40,876 bases of DNA from an uncultured Acetatifactor sp. Its GTDB lineage: Bacteria; Bacillota; Clostridia; Lachnospirales; Lachnospiraceae. Shown one piece after another: positions 26,001-33,443 of the stretch. Location: assembly GCA_910585615.1 (NCBI GenBank), contig CAJUFO010000038.1, forward strand, positions 1 to 40,876. The letters run 5' to 3'. A model generated the notes under the pieces. The model worked only from the letters and a program-made list of their open reading frames with translations, was not told the origin of the DNA and did no database searches. How positions within the stretch are numbered: position 1 is the stretch's first letter; every line of letters begins with the position of its first letter. The position numbers were made by a program, and so were the translations under genes.

Positions 26001-27407
26001 ATGAAAAAAATAGTACTGGGCATAAGCGGGGGGATTTCCTTTCTGGTCTTCCTGGTTCTGCTGTTGGTGTCGAATCATCTGGCGAACAGCCAGCTCTCCC
26101 AGAGGGCAGCGGAACGGTGGAGCAAAGAGGGGAATGTCTCCCAGGTTAGCTGCTTTTTCTCCGTGGGGTCAGGCATCACGGAGGATGCAATTATAGAATT
26201 TGAGCACACTGTTGACAGCGCGCTGACCGAAGCCTCGGTGGTGCAGGAATCGGAGAATCCCGGCGCCAGGCTCTGGGCGGATGCCTACAGCGCGGACGGG
26301 CAGGTGACCCTGTCCAACGACAAGACCAGCCTGACGGCGGACGCCATCGGCATCGGCGGCGATTTTTTCCTGTTCCATCCGCTGACTCTGCTGAACGGCG
26401 CCTACTTCTCGGGCAATGACTTGATGAAGGACTACTGCGTCATAGACGAGGACGCGGCCTGGCAGCTGTTCGGCTCCAATGACGTGGCGGGGATGACGGT
26501 CTTCATCGGAGGCGTCCCCCATATCGTCACAGGGGTGGTGCGCAGGCCTGACGGTCATCTGGCGGAGGCGGCCGGCTTAGACAGCACTGTGGTCTATGTT
26601 TCCTACCAGACATTGACGGAGCTGGGGGAAAGTCATGGCATCAATCATTATGAGATAGTCATGCCTAACCCTGTCACGGGTTTTGCCGGCAACTATGTCA
26701 GGGAAAAGTTGGGGACTGAGGAGAAGGAAGTGGAGGTGGTGGAGAATACCACCCGCTATTCCCTGGTCTCCAGGCTGAAGCTCATCACCGAGTTCGGCAC
26801 CCGCTCCATGAACGGCAAGGCCATCATCTACCCTTACTGGGAGAACATGGCCAGGGGGATTGCGGACATCCTGATGGTGCTGACATTGTTCGGCATCTTG
26901 TTCCTGCTGTATCCCGTGGTGTTGGCCATCGTGTTCTTCTGCATCTGGTGGCGGCACAAGGGCTGGACTATGAAGGATGTGTGGCACAGGCTCCTGGATT
27001 TCGGTGAGCGCAGGATGGAGAAGCTTCGCGAGAAACGAAGGGCCAGAAAGGCAAAAAAGGCCGGGGAAACGGATTCGCCCATGGAAGAAGGGCATTCCAT
27101 GGAAGAGGAGCATTCCATGGAAGAGGAGCAATCGGCAGGAAAAAGACACAGAAAACGAAAAAAACGGAAAAAACGCCAGAAGCCGGAAGAGGATGGCTTT
27201 GACGGAGCCGAGGATCTGGAATCGGAAAAAATACAGGAAGAAATTCCGGCAGAGGAAGAACAATACGCGGAAGAAAATCGTTCTATAGAAGAGGATTCTA
27301 TGGAAGAGCGACCCATAGAAGAGGAACCTGGGGCCGGAGAAGCTCCCGAGGAAAGCCGCCCAAAGAAGAAGTGGTTCGGACGGAGGCGCAGGAGGGAGCA
27401 AGAATGA
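26001..27407 (+). CDS. MacB-like periplasmic core protein without the permease module
   Basis: A 468-residue protein. The ATG at 26001 has AAAGG 8 bp upstream; an ATG at 25983 in frame has a poorer site. Helix 1 (about residues 3-25) is followed by a MacB periplasmic core domain: LLNGAYFSGNDLMKDYCVID, then AWQLFGSNDVAGMTVFIGGVP and VTGVVRRPDGH are the typical strands. A hydrophobic block (about 286-318) comes next, and then the FtsX permease helices one expects are missing. In their place is a highly charged cytoplasmic tail (about 325-468) of Glu and Lys/Arg runs, with an 18 bp tandem repeat coding MEEEHS. Truncated MacB-type permease or scaffold protein for the adaptor are the two readings; the conserved core favours a real, specialised protein. 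Its stop overlaps the next start (ATGA). Confidence 0.8.
   Translation: MKKIVLGISGGISFLVFLVLLLVSNHLANSQLSQRAAERWSKEGNVSQVSCFFSVGSGITEDAIIEFEHTVDSALTEASVVQESENPGARLWADAYSADGQVTLSNDKTSLTADAIGIGGDFFLFHPLTLLNGAYFSGNDLMKDYCVIDEDAAWQLFGSNDVAGMTVFIGGVPHIVTGVVRRPDGHLAEAAGLDSTVVYVSYQTLTELGESHGINHYEIVMPNPVTGFAGNYVREKLGTEEKEVEVVENTTRYSLVSRLKLITEFGTRSMNGKAIIYPYWENMARGIADILMVLTLFGILFLLYPVVLAIVFFCIWWRHKGWTMKDVWHRLLDFGERRMEKLREKRRARKAKKAGETDSPMEEGHSMEEEHSMEEEQSAGKRHRKRKKRKKRQKPEEDGFDGAEDLESEKIQEEIPAEEEQYAEENRSIEEDSMEERPIEEEPGAGEAPEESRPKKKWFGRRRRREQE
27081..27134 (+). repeat. three in-frame 18 bp tandem repeats (MEEEHS units)
   Basis: Units begin at 27081, 27099 and 27117, each opening with ATGGAAGA. The first and third differ from the second by a few bases. 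They carry the palindrome TTCCATGGAA at 27095-27104 and 27113-27122. Positions 27098-27122 are identical over 25 bp to 30868-30892. Degenerate relatives occur at 27290-27330. Confidence 0.85.
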
Positions 27408-30154
27408 GGAGGAGCATTATGAAAAGGAAGAGGAGCGTCCCAATGTGGCTGAAGCGGACATTATGTCTTGGACTGATCTCCAGCATGGCCATAGGCCTGT
27501 GTGCCTGTGGAGGCGGGGGCGGCAAGAATGAGAATTCTGCCCTGGCGAAGGAGAATGTGTATAAGATGCAGGAGATTGCCCTGCCTGAGATAGACGGAGA
27601 TGATTTCAACGTCTTCGCGTCCACCCACAAGGACGGGACGGTCCATCTGTTGATGCAAGTGTATCACTGGAACGATGAGAAATTCAGCGAGAATCCCCAG
27701 ACGGATATCAGGCTCATGTCCATAAAGGACGATGGCTCCGATGTCCAGATGCTGGAACTGGAGATTCCTGAATGGGAGCGCCAGTCAGACCAGGGCGCCC
27801 CCGGGGCGACGAACGGCGGGCCGGTACCGCGTACGGAAGCCGGAGACGCGGCCGACCCTGCCGCGGAGCCTGAGGCCGGAACGGAAGCCGGGGAAGATGG
27901 CACGGAAGGAGACACGGCCGACTCTGCCGCGGAGCCTGAGGCCGGGACGGAAGCCGGGGAAGACGGCACGGAAGGAGACACGGCCGACTCCGCCGCGGAG
28001 CCTGAGGACGGAACGGACACAGAGGGGGAGGGGACTCCCGAGGACGGTTCCGATACCCAGCCGGAAGGAGAGGACGACACCGCCGGAGAACCGGAGGGGG
28101 AGACGCAAGAGGGGATAGCGGACGATGCGTTTGCGGTGGAGCCGGAATATGTGCCCCAGGACATCTGGGAGAACTCTAACTACAACAATTTCATCTTCGG
28201 AGCCGACGGCAAGATATACGCCCTCAGGAACTACTCCTACAGCGATTACGCCAATGAAATCTACACCGAGAAAACCTATCTCAACAGCTGGAATACGGAC
28301 GGAAAACACCAGTGGGAGAAGGAGCTGGAGGGGCTTCGCTCAGAGGAAGAATACGTATATGTCAATACCATGACGGTAGCTCAGGACGGCACAGCCACAT
28401 TGATTCTGTCCGGAGACAATGCCTACAGCCTTATGGTGGATGCCCAGGGAAATCCGGGCAGCAGGAAGCCCATGTCCGAGGACACGGCCAAGGTGTTCAA
28501 TAATTTTGACCGCATCATCGACAAGGGGGACGGCACTTTTTTCGTGCTGTACTATGACGAGAACGACTATTCCAAGGAGTTCATTGCCACCTACGATCCT
28601 GCCGCGGACGCCTTGGGGCAGGCCACTCCTATGCCGGCAAGCTTCGGGTACACCGGGTACAGCAACGTAAGCATGGGAATCAGCTCCGATTTGGTCTGCA
28701 GCAGCGGCGACGGCATCTACACCTATAAAATCGGGGACGAGAACCTGGTCCAGAAGATGAACTACGTCAATTCCGATTTGTTCGTGAACAATTTCAACAG
28801 CGTGGTGGAGCTTGACGACCAGACTTTCCTGGGCGTGTATTATGAGGGCAATGAGGAAGGCATGAAAGCAGGCGTGTTCACTCATGTGAATCCTAAGGAC
28901 ATTCCGGACAAATCCGTGCTGGTGCTGGCAGGCACTTATGTAGGAGGCGACATGGAGAAGCGGGTCATAGATTTCAACCGGAGCAGCGAGCAGTACCGTA
29001 TTGTGGTGAAGACCTATGATTCCTACAATTCCTATGAAGACTACCAGGCGGGCTACACCCAGCTCAACAATGACGTCACTACCGGGAATATGCCGGACAT
29101 CCTCATTGCGAACGGCCTCCCTGTGGAGAATTACGTGGCCAAGGGGCTGCTGGAGGATATCGGCAAGATGATAGAGGAGGACGAAGAACTGTCACAGGTG
29201 GAATTCGTCAAAAACGTATTCGATGCCTACTCCATAGAGGGCAAGCTCTACTATATGATTCCCAGCTTCTCGGTGGCCACTATGATTGGCAAGGAGTCTG
29301 TCGTGGGGAGCAGGACATCCTGGACCATGGAGGATATGAAGCAGCTCCAGGCCAGCTTGCCGGAGGGCACGAACATGATTGGAGAGCTGACAAGGGATGG
29401 ATTCTTCTCCATCATGATGCAGTTCTGCGGCAGCGACTTCATGGATGTGGATACGGGCAAATGCGATTTCGACACAGAGAATTTCATCGCCATGATGGAG
29501 TTCGCAAAGGCTCTCCCCGAGGAGCTTACTGAGGATTATTATGGGGATGACTACTGGACCAACTATGAATCCCAGTACCGTGACGGCAGGACGATTCTGT
29601 CCCAGCTGCACATCGGGAACATCAAGGACAGCAACTATACCATCAATGGATACTTCGGCGGGGATGTGGCCTACATTGGCTTCCCTACGGAGAGCGGGAT
29701 GGGCTCTTATGTCTCGGCCAATGAGTGCTATGCGATTTCCAGCAAGTCCCGCAACAAAGAGGGGGCCTGGGAGTTTTTGAGGTATTATCTGACAGATGAG
29801 TACCAGTCTGAGCTTACATGGGGGATGCCTGTCCAGAAGAAATATTTCGACGAGATGGCCCAGAAAGGGACAGAACGTTCGTTCTGGATTAATGAGGACG
29901 GCACCAAGGAGGAATATGACGACACTTTCTATATGAACGGCGAGGAGATTAAGCTGGATCCCTTAAGCCAGGAGCAGGTGGACAGGATGGTGGAATTCAT
30001 CCTTTCCATAGACAAGTGCTATTACTACAATGATAGCGTCATGAACATCATCAATGAGGAGATGCCCGCCTTCTACACCGGCCAGAAGACGGCCCAGGAG
30101 GTGGCGAAGACCATCCAGAACAGGGCCCAGCTCTATGTGGACGAGAACAGATGA
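27404..30154 (+). CDS. large solute-binding lipoprotein with propeller-like N-terminus and acidic repeats
   Basis: A 916-residue paralogue of the protein at 19676-21979. The ATG at 27404 overlaps the previous stop and follows GGAGGGAGC. A second ATG at 27419 is also possible. The signal peptide ends at lipobox GLCACGGGG (Cys near residue 36). A propeller-like region is split by an acidic, repeat-rich insert (about residues 147-245), coded by 66 bp repeats. The binding-protein domain starts near residue 500 (VLVLAGTYVGGDMEKRVIDF), with the usual YTQLNNDVTTGNMPDIL, then AYIGFPTESG and a C-terminal NIINEEMPAFYTGQKT shared with the paralogue. A perfect terminator follows. Two such binding proteins in one operon suggest two ligands or a surface array (inference). 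Confidence 0.88.
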   Translation: MRRSIMKRKRSVPMWLKRTLCLGLISSMAIGLCACGGGGGKNENSALAKENVYKMQEIALPEIDGDDFNVFASTHKDGTVHLLMQVYHWNDEKFSENPQTDIRLMSIKDDGSDVQMLELEIPEWERQSDQGAPGATNGGPVPRTEAGDAADPAAEPEAGTEAGEDGTEGDTADSAAEPEAGTEAGEDGTEGDTADSAAEPEDGTDTEGEGTPEDGSDTQPEGEDDTAGEPEGETQEGIADDAFAVEPEYVPQDIWENSNYNNFIFGADGKIYALRNYSYSDYANEIYTEKTYLNSWNTDGKHQWEKELEGLRSEEEYVYVNTMTVAQDGTATLILSGDNAYSLMVDAQGNPGSRKPMSEDTAKVFNNFDRIIDKGDGTFFVLYYDENDYSKEFIATYDPAADALGQATPMPASFGYTGYSNVSMGISSDLVCSSGDGIYTYKIGDENLVQKMNYVNSDLFVNNFNSVVELDDQTFLGVYYEGNEEGMKAGVFTHVNPKDIPDKSVLVLAGTYVGGDMEKRVIDFNRSSEQYRIVVKTYDSYNSYEDYQAGYTQLNNDVTTGNMPDILIANGLPVENYVAKGLLEDIGKMIEEDEELSQVEFVKNVFDAYSIEGKLYYMIPSFSVATMIGKESVVGSRTSWTMEDMKQLQASLPEGTNMIGELTRDGFFSIMMQFCGSDFMDVDTGKCDFDTENFIAMMEFAKALPEELTEDYYGDDYWTNYESQYRDGRTILSQLHIGNIKDSNYTINGYFGGDVAYIGFPTESGMGSYVSANECYAISSKSRNKEGAWEFLRYYLTDEYQSELTWGMPVQKKYFDEMAQKGTERSFWINEDGTKEEYDDTFYMNGEEIKLDPLSQEQVDRMVEFILSIDKCYYYNDSVMNIINEEMPAFYTGQKTAQEVAKTIQNRAQLYVDENR
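27845..28042 (+). repeat. 66 bp tandem repeats coding acidic 22-residue units
   Basis: Three copies start at 27845, 27911 and 27977, each opening with GAC and coding D-T-A-D-S-A-A-E-P-E-type units rich in Glu, Gly and Thr. The first two are nearly identical; the third decays after its first half. The length keeps frame, so copy number can vary without breaking the gene. Confidence 0.88.
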
Positions 30155-30159
30155 ACTAA

Positions 30160-30194
30160 AAAAGAACCGTCGCTTCGGTGGCGGTTCTTTTTTT
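30160..30194. terminator. bidirectional terminator with UUCG tetraloop
   Basis: AAGAACCG (30162-30169) pairs with CGGTTCTT (30182-30189). Inner pairs close a C(TTCG)G tetraloop at 30173-30178. Seven T follow from 30188, and an A run precedes the stem, so it also serves the converging minus-strand gene. Confidence 0.92.
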
Positions 30195-30204
30195 ACGTTT
30201 CCGT

Positions 30205-31443
30205 CTATACTCTGTCGTCCTTATAGACCACATCGGAAAGAGGAATCTTGTATTTCTGCTTATATTGGTACATTTTCGTGTCCGTGTCGCTGATATAGGT
30301 GGCTATGGGCGTGGCGGAATGGGCCGGAACCAGGGTAGTGGCGTAGCTAAAGCTCTTGGGATGCCCGCTGCTCTTGTCGGCCAGCAGCATCCGACGCAGT
30401 TCATCCAGCTTCCGGTCCTGCTCGGCTATGGAGCATCCGGTCTGGAGGACAAAAAACTCATCGCCGCCTACCCGGCACACCTCGCCGCCCAGAGTCTGCA
30501 GAGCCCTGGAAACCCCCACCAGATAAGCATCTCCGGCCTCATGCCCAAAGGTGTCGTTGCAGTATTTCAGATAGTCCACATCGATAAAGGAGAGCGTGAA
30601 GGCAGTCCCCTCCTGGAGCCACTGTTCCATCTTTTCCGTGGCGTAGCGCCGGTTCTTCAGACTGGTCAGAGGATCCACATAGGCATAGCGGTAAATGAGC
30701 TTCTGCCGCCTCTGCTTTTCCGTCTCATCGATGACGATATGGACGACTGCCTGCTTCCTGGCATCGTGGGAATCGACTGGGTCTGAACGGAACCAGGGGA
30801 TGAGAAAGGATTCCACCTGATAGAAGGCGTCCGTGCCGTCGGAATCGCCCAGCGCCATATCCCACCTCATGGAAGAGGAGCATTCCATGGAATTCCGGGT
30901 GCGTTCCGGGGAATCCGGGCTTTCAGCGGACTGTGCGCCCGGCTGTCCCTCCGACTCCTCTGGCTGGCTCTTTTGGTGGAAGTCCAGCTGCTGCTGGATT
31001 TCCGGCTGTTTCTCCAGCAGCAGTCTGGTCAGCTGGGCGGCAGCCAGGGCATGGGCTTTCTGGAACCAGCGGGCCGGCTGGTTGGTATGCACTTCCTGGC
31101 AGGTATCAGCGGAATATACGAAAATCATATTGTGGGTGTAGTCGGTCAGGGCGTTTACCAGCGCCAGATTGCTGCGCAGCTCCTGATTGCTCTGTTCCAG
31201 AGACCAGCTAATCTCATCCATGGCCTGGATATTGTCCATCAGAACCTGGTTCTCCATCTCTAAGGACTCGGTCTTCTGCCGTAACTGTTCTGCCAGGTCA
31301 TGAACCGCTTCGGCCAAAAGGGTCACTTTTTTGCCCAGATCCCGGAAATCGAGCGACAAATCCTCCGGGTGGAGGGTTGGAGTCTGCGACCCTTCGAGGA
31401 CATCCTGTAAATAGTTGGTTAAGAGCTTCAGGGATTGATCCAT
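30205..31443 (-). CDS. diguanylate cyclase (GGDEF) with coiled coil and split PAS-like domain
   Basis: A 412-residue cytoplasmic protein that would make cyclic di-GMP. The start is ATG at 31441-31443, preceded by AGGAGAG; the frame stays open a further 49 codons without a ribosome site. An N-terminal coiled coil (about residues 35-95) leads to a PAS-like sensor (about 100-260). Inserted in the sensor is a Pro/Ser/Glu-rich stretch (about 165-205) that contains a 25 bp DNA repeat also found in another gene. The cyclase domain runs from DPLTSLKNRRYA to the end; its active site RVGGDEF is intact, and SFIDVDYLKYCNDTFGHEAGD is canonical. The inhibitory RxxD site five residues before GGDEF is absent. 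No membrane helix is seen. A -10 TATAAT lies at 31487-31492. Confidence 0.9.
   Translation of the reverse strand: MDQSLKLLTNYLQDVLEGSQTPTLHPEDLSLDFRDLGKKVTLLAEAVHDLAEQLRQKTESLEMENQVLMDNIQAMDEISWSLEQSNQELRSNLALVNALTDYTHNMIFVYSADTCQEVHTNQPARWFQKAHALAAAQLTRLLLEKQPEIQQQLDFHQKSQPEESEGQPGAQSAESPDSPERTRNSMECSSSMRWDMALGDSDGTDAFYQVESFLIPWFRSDPVDSHDARKQAVVHIVIDETEKQRRQKLIYRYAYVDPLTSLKNRRYATEKMEQWLQEGTAFTLSFIDVDYLKYCNDTFGHEAGDAYLVGVSRALQTLGGEVCRVGGDEFFVLQTGCSIAEQDRKLDELRRMLLADKSSGHPKSFSYATTLVPAHSATPIATYISDTDTKMYQYKQKYKIPLSDVVYKDDRV
30868..30892 (+). repeat. 25 bp repeat identical to 27098-27122, antisense inside the GGDEF gene
   Basis: The plus-strand sequence, including palindrome TTCCATGGAA at 30883-30892, is identical to 27098-27122 and 3.77 kb away. 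Flanking bases differ at once on both sides. Here it is read on the opposite strand, coding NSMECSSSM in the variable insert of the diguanylate cyclase. Confidence 0.85.
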
Positions 31444-31486
31444 TTCTTCTCTCCTATAGACCGACAGCGCCTGCGTACTTTTTCTT

Positions 31487-31492
31487 ATTATA
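31487..31492 (-). promoter_or_regulatory. -10 element for the diguanylate cyclase
   Basis: The minus strand has a perfect TATAAT 44 bp before the start codon. The -35 position is weak (TTCCCT). Confidence 0.35.
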
Positions 31493-31548
31493 CAGTAATG
31501 GGGCCTAAAAGGGAAGCTTTTCTTTTTTAGAAAAATGTCGAAATCAGG

Positions 31549-31577
31549 TTGCGGAAAGCCGGAGGAAAGAGTATAAT
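31549..31577 (+). promoter_or_regulatory. sigma-A promoter of pepC
   Basis: TTGCGG at 31549-31554 and a perfect TATAAT at 31572-31577 are spaced 17 bp, about 45 bp before the pepC start. Confidence 0.6.
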
Positions 31578-31621
31578 CATGTTGCTTCACTAATTATCAT
31601 TTCAGCGAAAGAGGTAGGAAT

Positions 31622-32965
31622 ATGAGTGAATGTATCACGAAAGAAATGTTGGAGCAGTTTGAGGAGAAATGCGGCGACTCGGCCTGCCAGGTGGCGAAGA
31701 ACGCTGTGACGGAGAACGGCCTGAAGGCATCGGCCAAGAACGGGGAGGCACAGCGCGCCACCCGCCAGAGTTTTTCCGTGAAGCTGAAGCAGGGTGCCGT
31801 CACCAACCAGAAGCAGAGCGGCCGCTGCTGGATGTTCGCGGCGCTGAACACCTTCCGGTTCCGAATCATAAGGAAGCTGAACCTGGAGAACTTCGAGCTT
31901 TCCCAGAGCTACTTGTTCTTCTATGACAAGCTGGAGAAAGCGAACTTCTTCCTGGAGAGCATCCTGGATACCCTGGACGAGCCCACGGGAGGCCGCCTGA
32001 TCGCCTGGCTGCTGTCCTCACCCATGAACGACGGCGGGCAGTGGGACATGCTCTGCGGCCTGGTGGACAAGTACGGCGTGGTTCCCAAGTATGCCATGCC
32101 CGAGTCCAAGGCTTCCTCCGCCTCCGGGGAGATGGACAGCGTGCTCACCGTGAAGCTGCGGGAGGATGCCTGCCGCCTGCGCAGCGCCTACACGGCCGGG
32201 GCCAAACGGGAGGAGCTGGCGGCCAGAAAGGAGGAGATGCTGGGAGAAATCTACCGTATCCTGTGCATCTGCCTGGGAGAGCCTCCCAAGAGCTTCGACT
32301 TCGAGGTGGAGGACAAGGACGGCAAGTACATCCGGGACTGTGGCCTGACCCCACAGGCGTTCTTTGAAAAATATGTGGGCCTGAACCTGGATGACTACAT
32401 AAGCATCATTAACGCGCCCACCGCAGACAAGCCCTATCACAGGAGCTACAGCGTGAAGTTCCTGGGCAGCGTGAAGGAGGGCCGTCCCGTGCGCTACCTG
32501 AACCTGGAGATTGGGGAGCTGAAGAAAGCGGCCATCGCCCAGATGAAGGACGGCTCCCCCGTGTGGTTCGGCTGCGATGTAGGAAAGTGCTCCACCAGGG
32601 ACGGCGGCGTCATGGATACCAATATCTACAAGATGGAGGAGCTGCTGGGCGTGAAGTTCGGCATGGACAAGGCAGAGAGGCTGGACTATGGCGAGAGCCT
32701 GATGACCCACGCCATGGTGTTCCAGGGCGTGAACCTGGACGAGGACGGCAAGCCCAACCGCTGGCGGGTGGAGAACAGCTGGGGCGAGGAGCCCGGCGAG
32801 AAGGGCTACTATGTCATGAGCGACGACTGGTTCGACGAGTATATGTACCAGATCGTGGTGGACAAGAAGTATCTGCCTGAGGAGCTGGTGGCGGAGTACG
32901 AGACGGAGCCTATCATGCTGGAGCCCTGGGATCCTATGGGGTCGTTGGCTTTGGTGCGGGGCTGA
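31622..32965 (+). CDS. pepC: aminopeptidase C (C1B cysteine peptidase, bleomycin hydrolase type)
   Basis: A 447-residue cytosolic cysteine aminopeptidase that trims peptides from the N-terminus, usually as a hexamer whose chain ends guard the active site. The papain-like triad is complete: Cys69 in QSGRCWMFAALN, His363 in LMTHAMVF and Asn385 in VENSWG. Length and spacing match PepC of lactic acid bacteria (about 440 residues, Cys70/His361/Asn382). The ATG follows an AGAGG site and a good promoter. It is transcribed alone: the preceding gene runs the other way and a perfect terminator hairpin follows at 33020. Confidence 0.95.
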   Translation: MSECITKEMLEQFEEKCGDSACQVAKNAVTENGLKASAKNGEAQRATRQSFSVKLKQGAVTNQKQSGRCWMFAALNTFRFRIIRKLNLENFELSQSYLFFYDKLEKANFFLESILDTLDEPTGGRLIAWLLSSPMNDGGQWDMLCGLVDKYGVVPKYAMPESKASSASGEMDSVLTVKLREDACRLRSAYTAGAKREELAARKEEMLGEIYRILCICLGEPPKSFDFEVEDKDGKYIRDCGLTPQAFFEKYVGLNLDDYISIINAPTADKPYHRSYSVKFLGSVKEGRPVRYLNLEIGELKKAAIAQMKDGSPVWFGCDVGKCSTRDGGVMDTNIYKMEELLGVKFGMDKAERLDYGESLMTHAMVFQGVNLDEDGKPNRWRVENSWGEEPGEKGYYVMSDDWFDEYMYQIVVDKKYLPEELVAEYETEPIMLEPWDPMGSLALVRG

Positions 32966-33019
32966 GCTGAGGGGCTTGAGTATGTTGTAGGAAATTCTTC
33001 GTTTTGATTGATTTATGAT

Positions 33020-33059
33020 AAAAAAGTTCGCCTAACTGGCATGTTAGGCGAACTTTTTT
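33020..33059. terminator. 17 bp perfect hairpin terminator after pepC; first of an inverted pair
   Basis: AAAAAAGTTCGCCTAAC (33020-33036) pairs fully with 33043-33059 around the loop TGGCAT, giving T runs on both strands. Its centre and right arm reappear in reverse orientation at 33261-33293. Confidence 0.9.
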
Positions 33060-33260
33060 ATTACCTTTATCATTTTATACCCAATGGGGGATTAGTGCAA
33101 GTCTTAATTTATTTTTGTCAATAATTGCTAAATTCGCTTATGTTTCTCAGGGTTTTTCATATGTTTTGCAGAGAGATTTTGGCTAATTTGCCTGGTTCGG
33201 CATTTGGTCTTGTTTTTGGCGGTGTTTTTGACGGGAAGGTAGATGTGGCAAAATGGGCCG
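33060..33260. other. AT-rich spacer without a gene
   Basis: About 200 bp between two related hairpins. I see no credible coding region, RNA gene or promoter on either strand. It is bounded by the inverted repeat pair and may be the inside or scar of a small mobile element. Confidence 0.5.
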
Positions 33261-33293
33261 AAAAAGTTCGCCTAACATGCCAGTAAGGCGAAC
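33261..33293. repeat. inverted copy of the 33020-33059 hairpin
   Basis: Read on the minus strand it matches 33026-33058 over 33 bases with one mismatch (T for A at the eighth base of the left arm). The non-palindromic loop (ATGCCA here, TGGCAT there) shows the copy is inverted. It lacks a T run on the plus strand, so it is not a terminator for plus-strand transcripts. Confidence 0.85.
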
Positions 33294-33443
33294 GATTTGG
33301 AGGGTGGCAGGAGAGGGAGCGGCCGTCCTGGTGCCTTTGGAGTGTTCGAGCAGGGAGTTGGAGCTTGTGGCATGGGTATTCGAGCGGCATTTGACGGTCA
33401 GGATGTTCTGTCCGGGAATGGGCGTATGGGGGTCTGTAGCGAT

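Noticed and set aside
27845..28042. Regular repeats that could be taken for a CRISPR array
   Set aside because: Copies are head to tail without spacers, in frame in a coding gene, and no cas gene is present.
33026..33053. GCCTAAC and GTTAGGC inside the hairpin resemble the core sites of an integron attC
   Set aside because: The whole structure is under 40 bp with a 6-base loop and perfect pairing; attC sites are longer and have mismatched extrahelical bases. No integrase or cassette array is seen.
33297..33443. N-terminal extension of 49 codons to the AbiEi-like gene
   Set aside because: No ribosome site, Gly-rich and unlike the family, and it begins next to the inverted hairpin.
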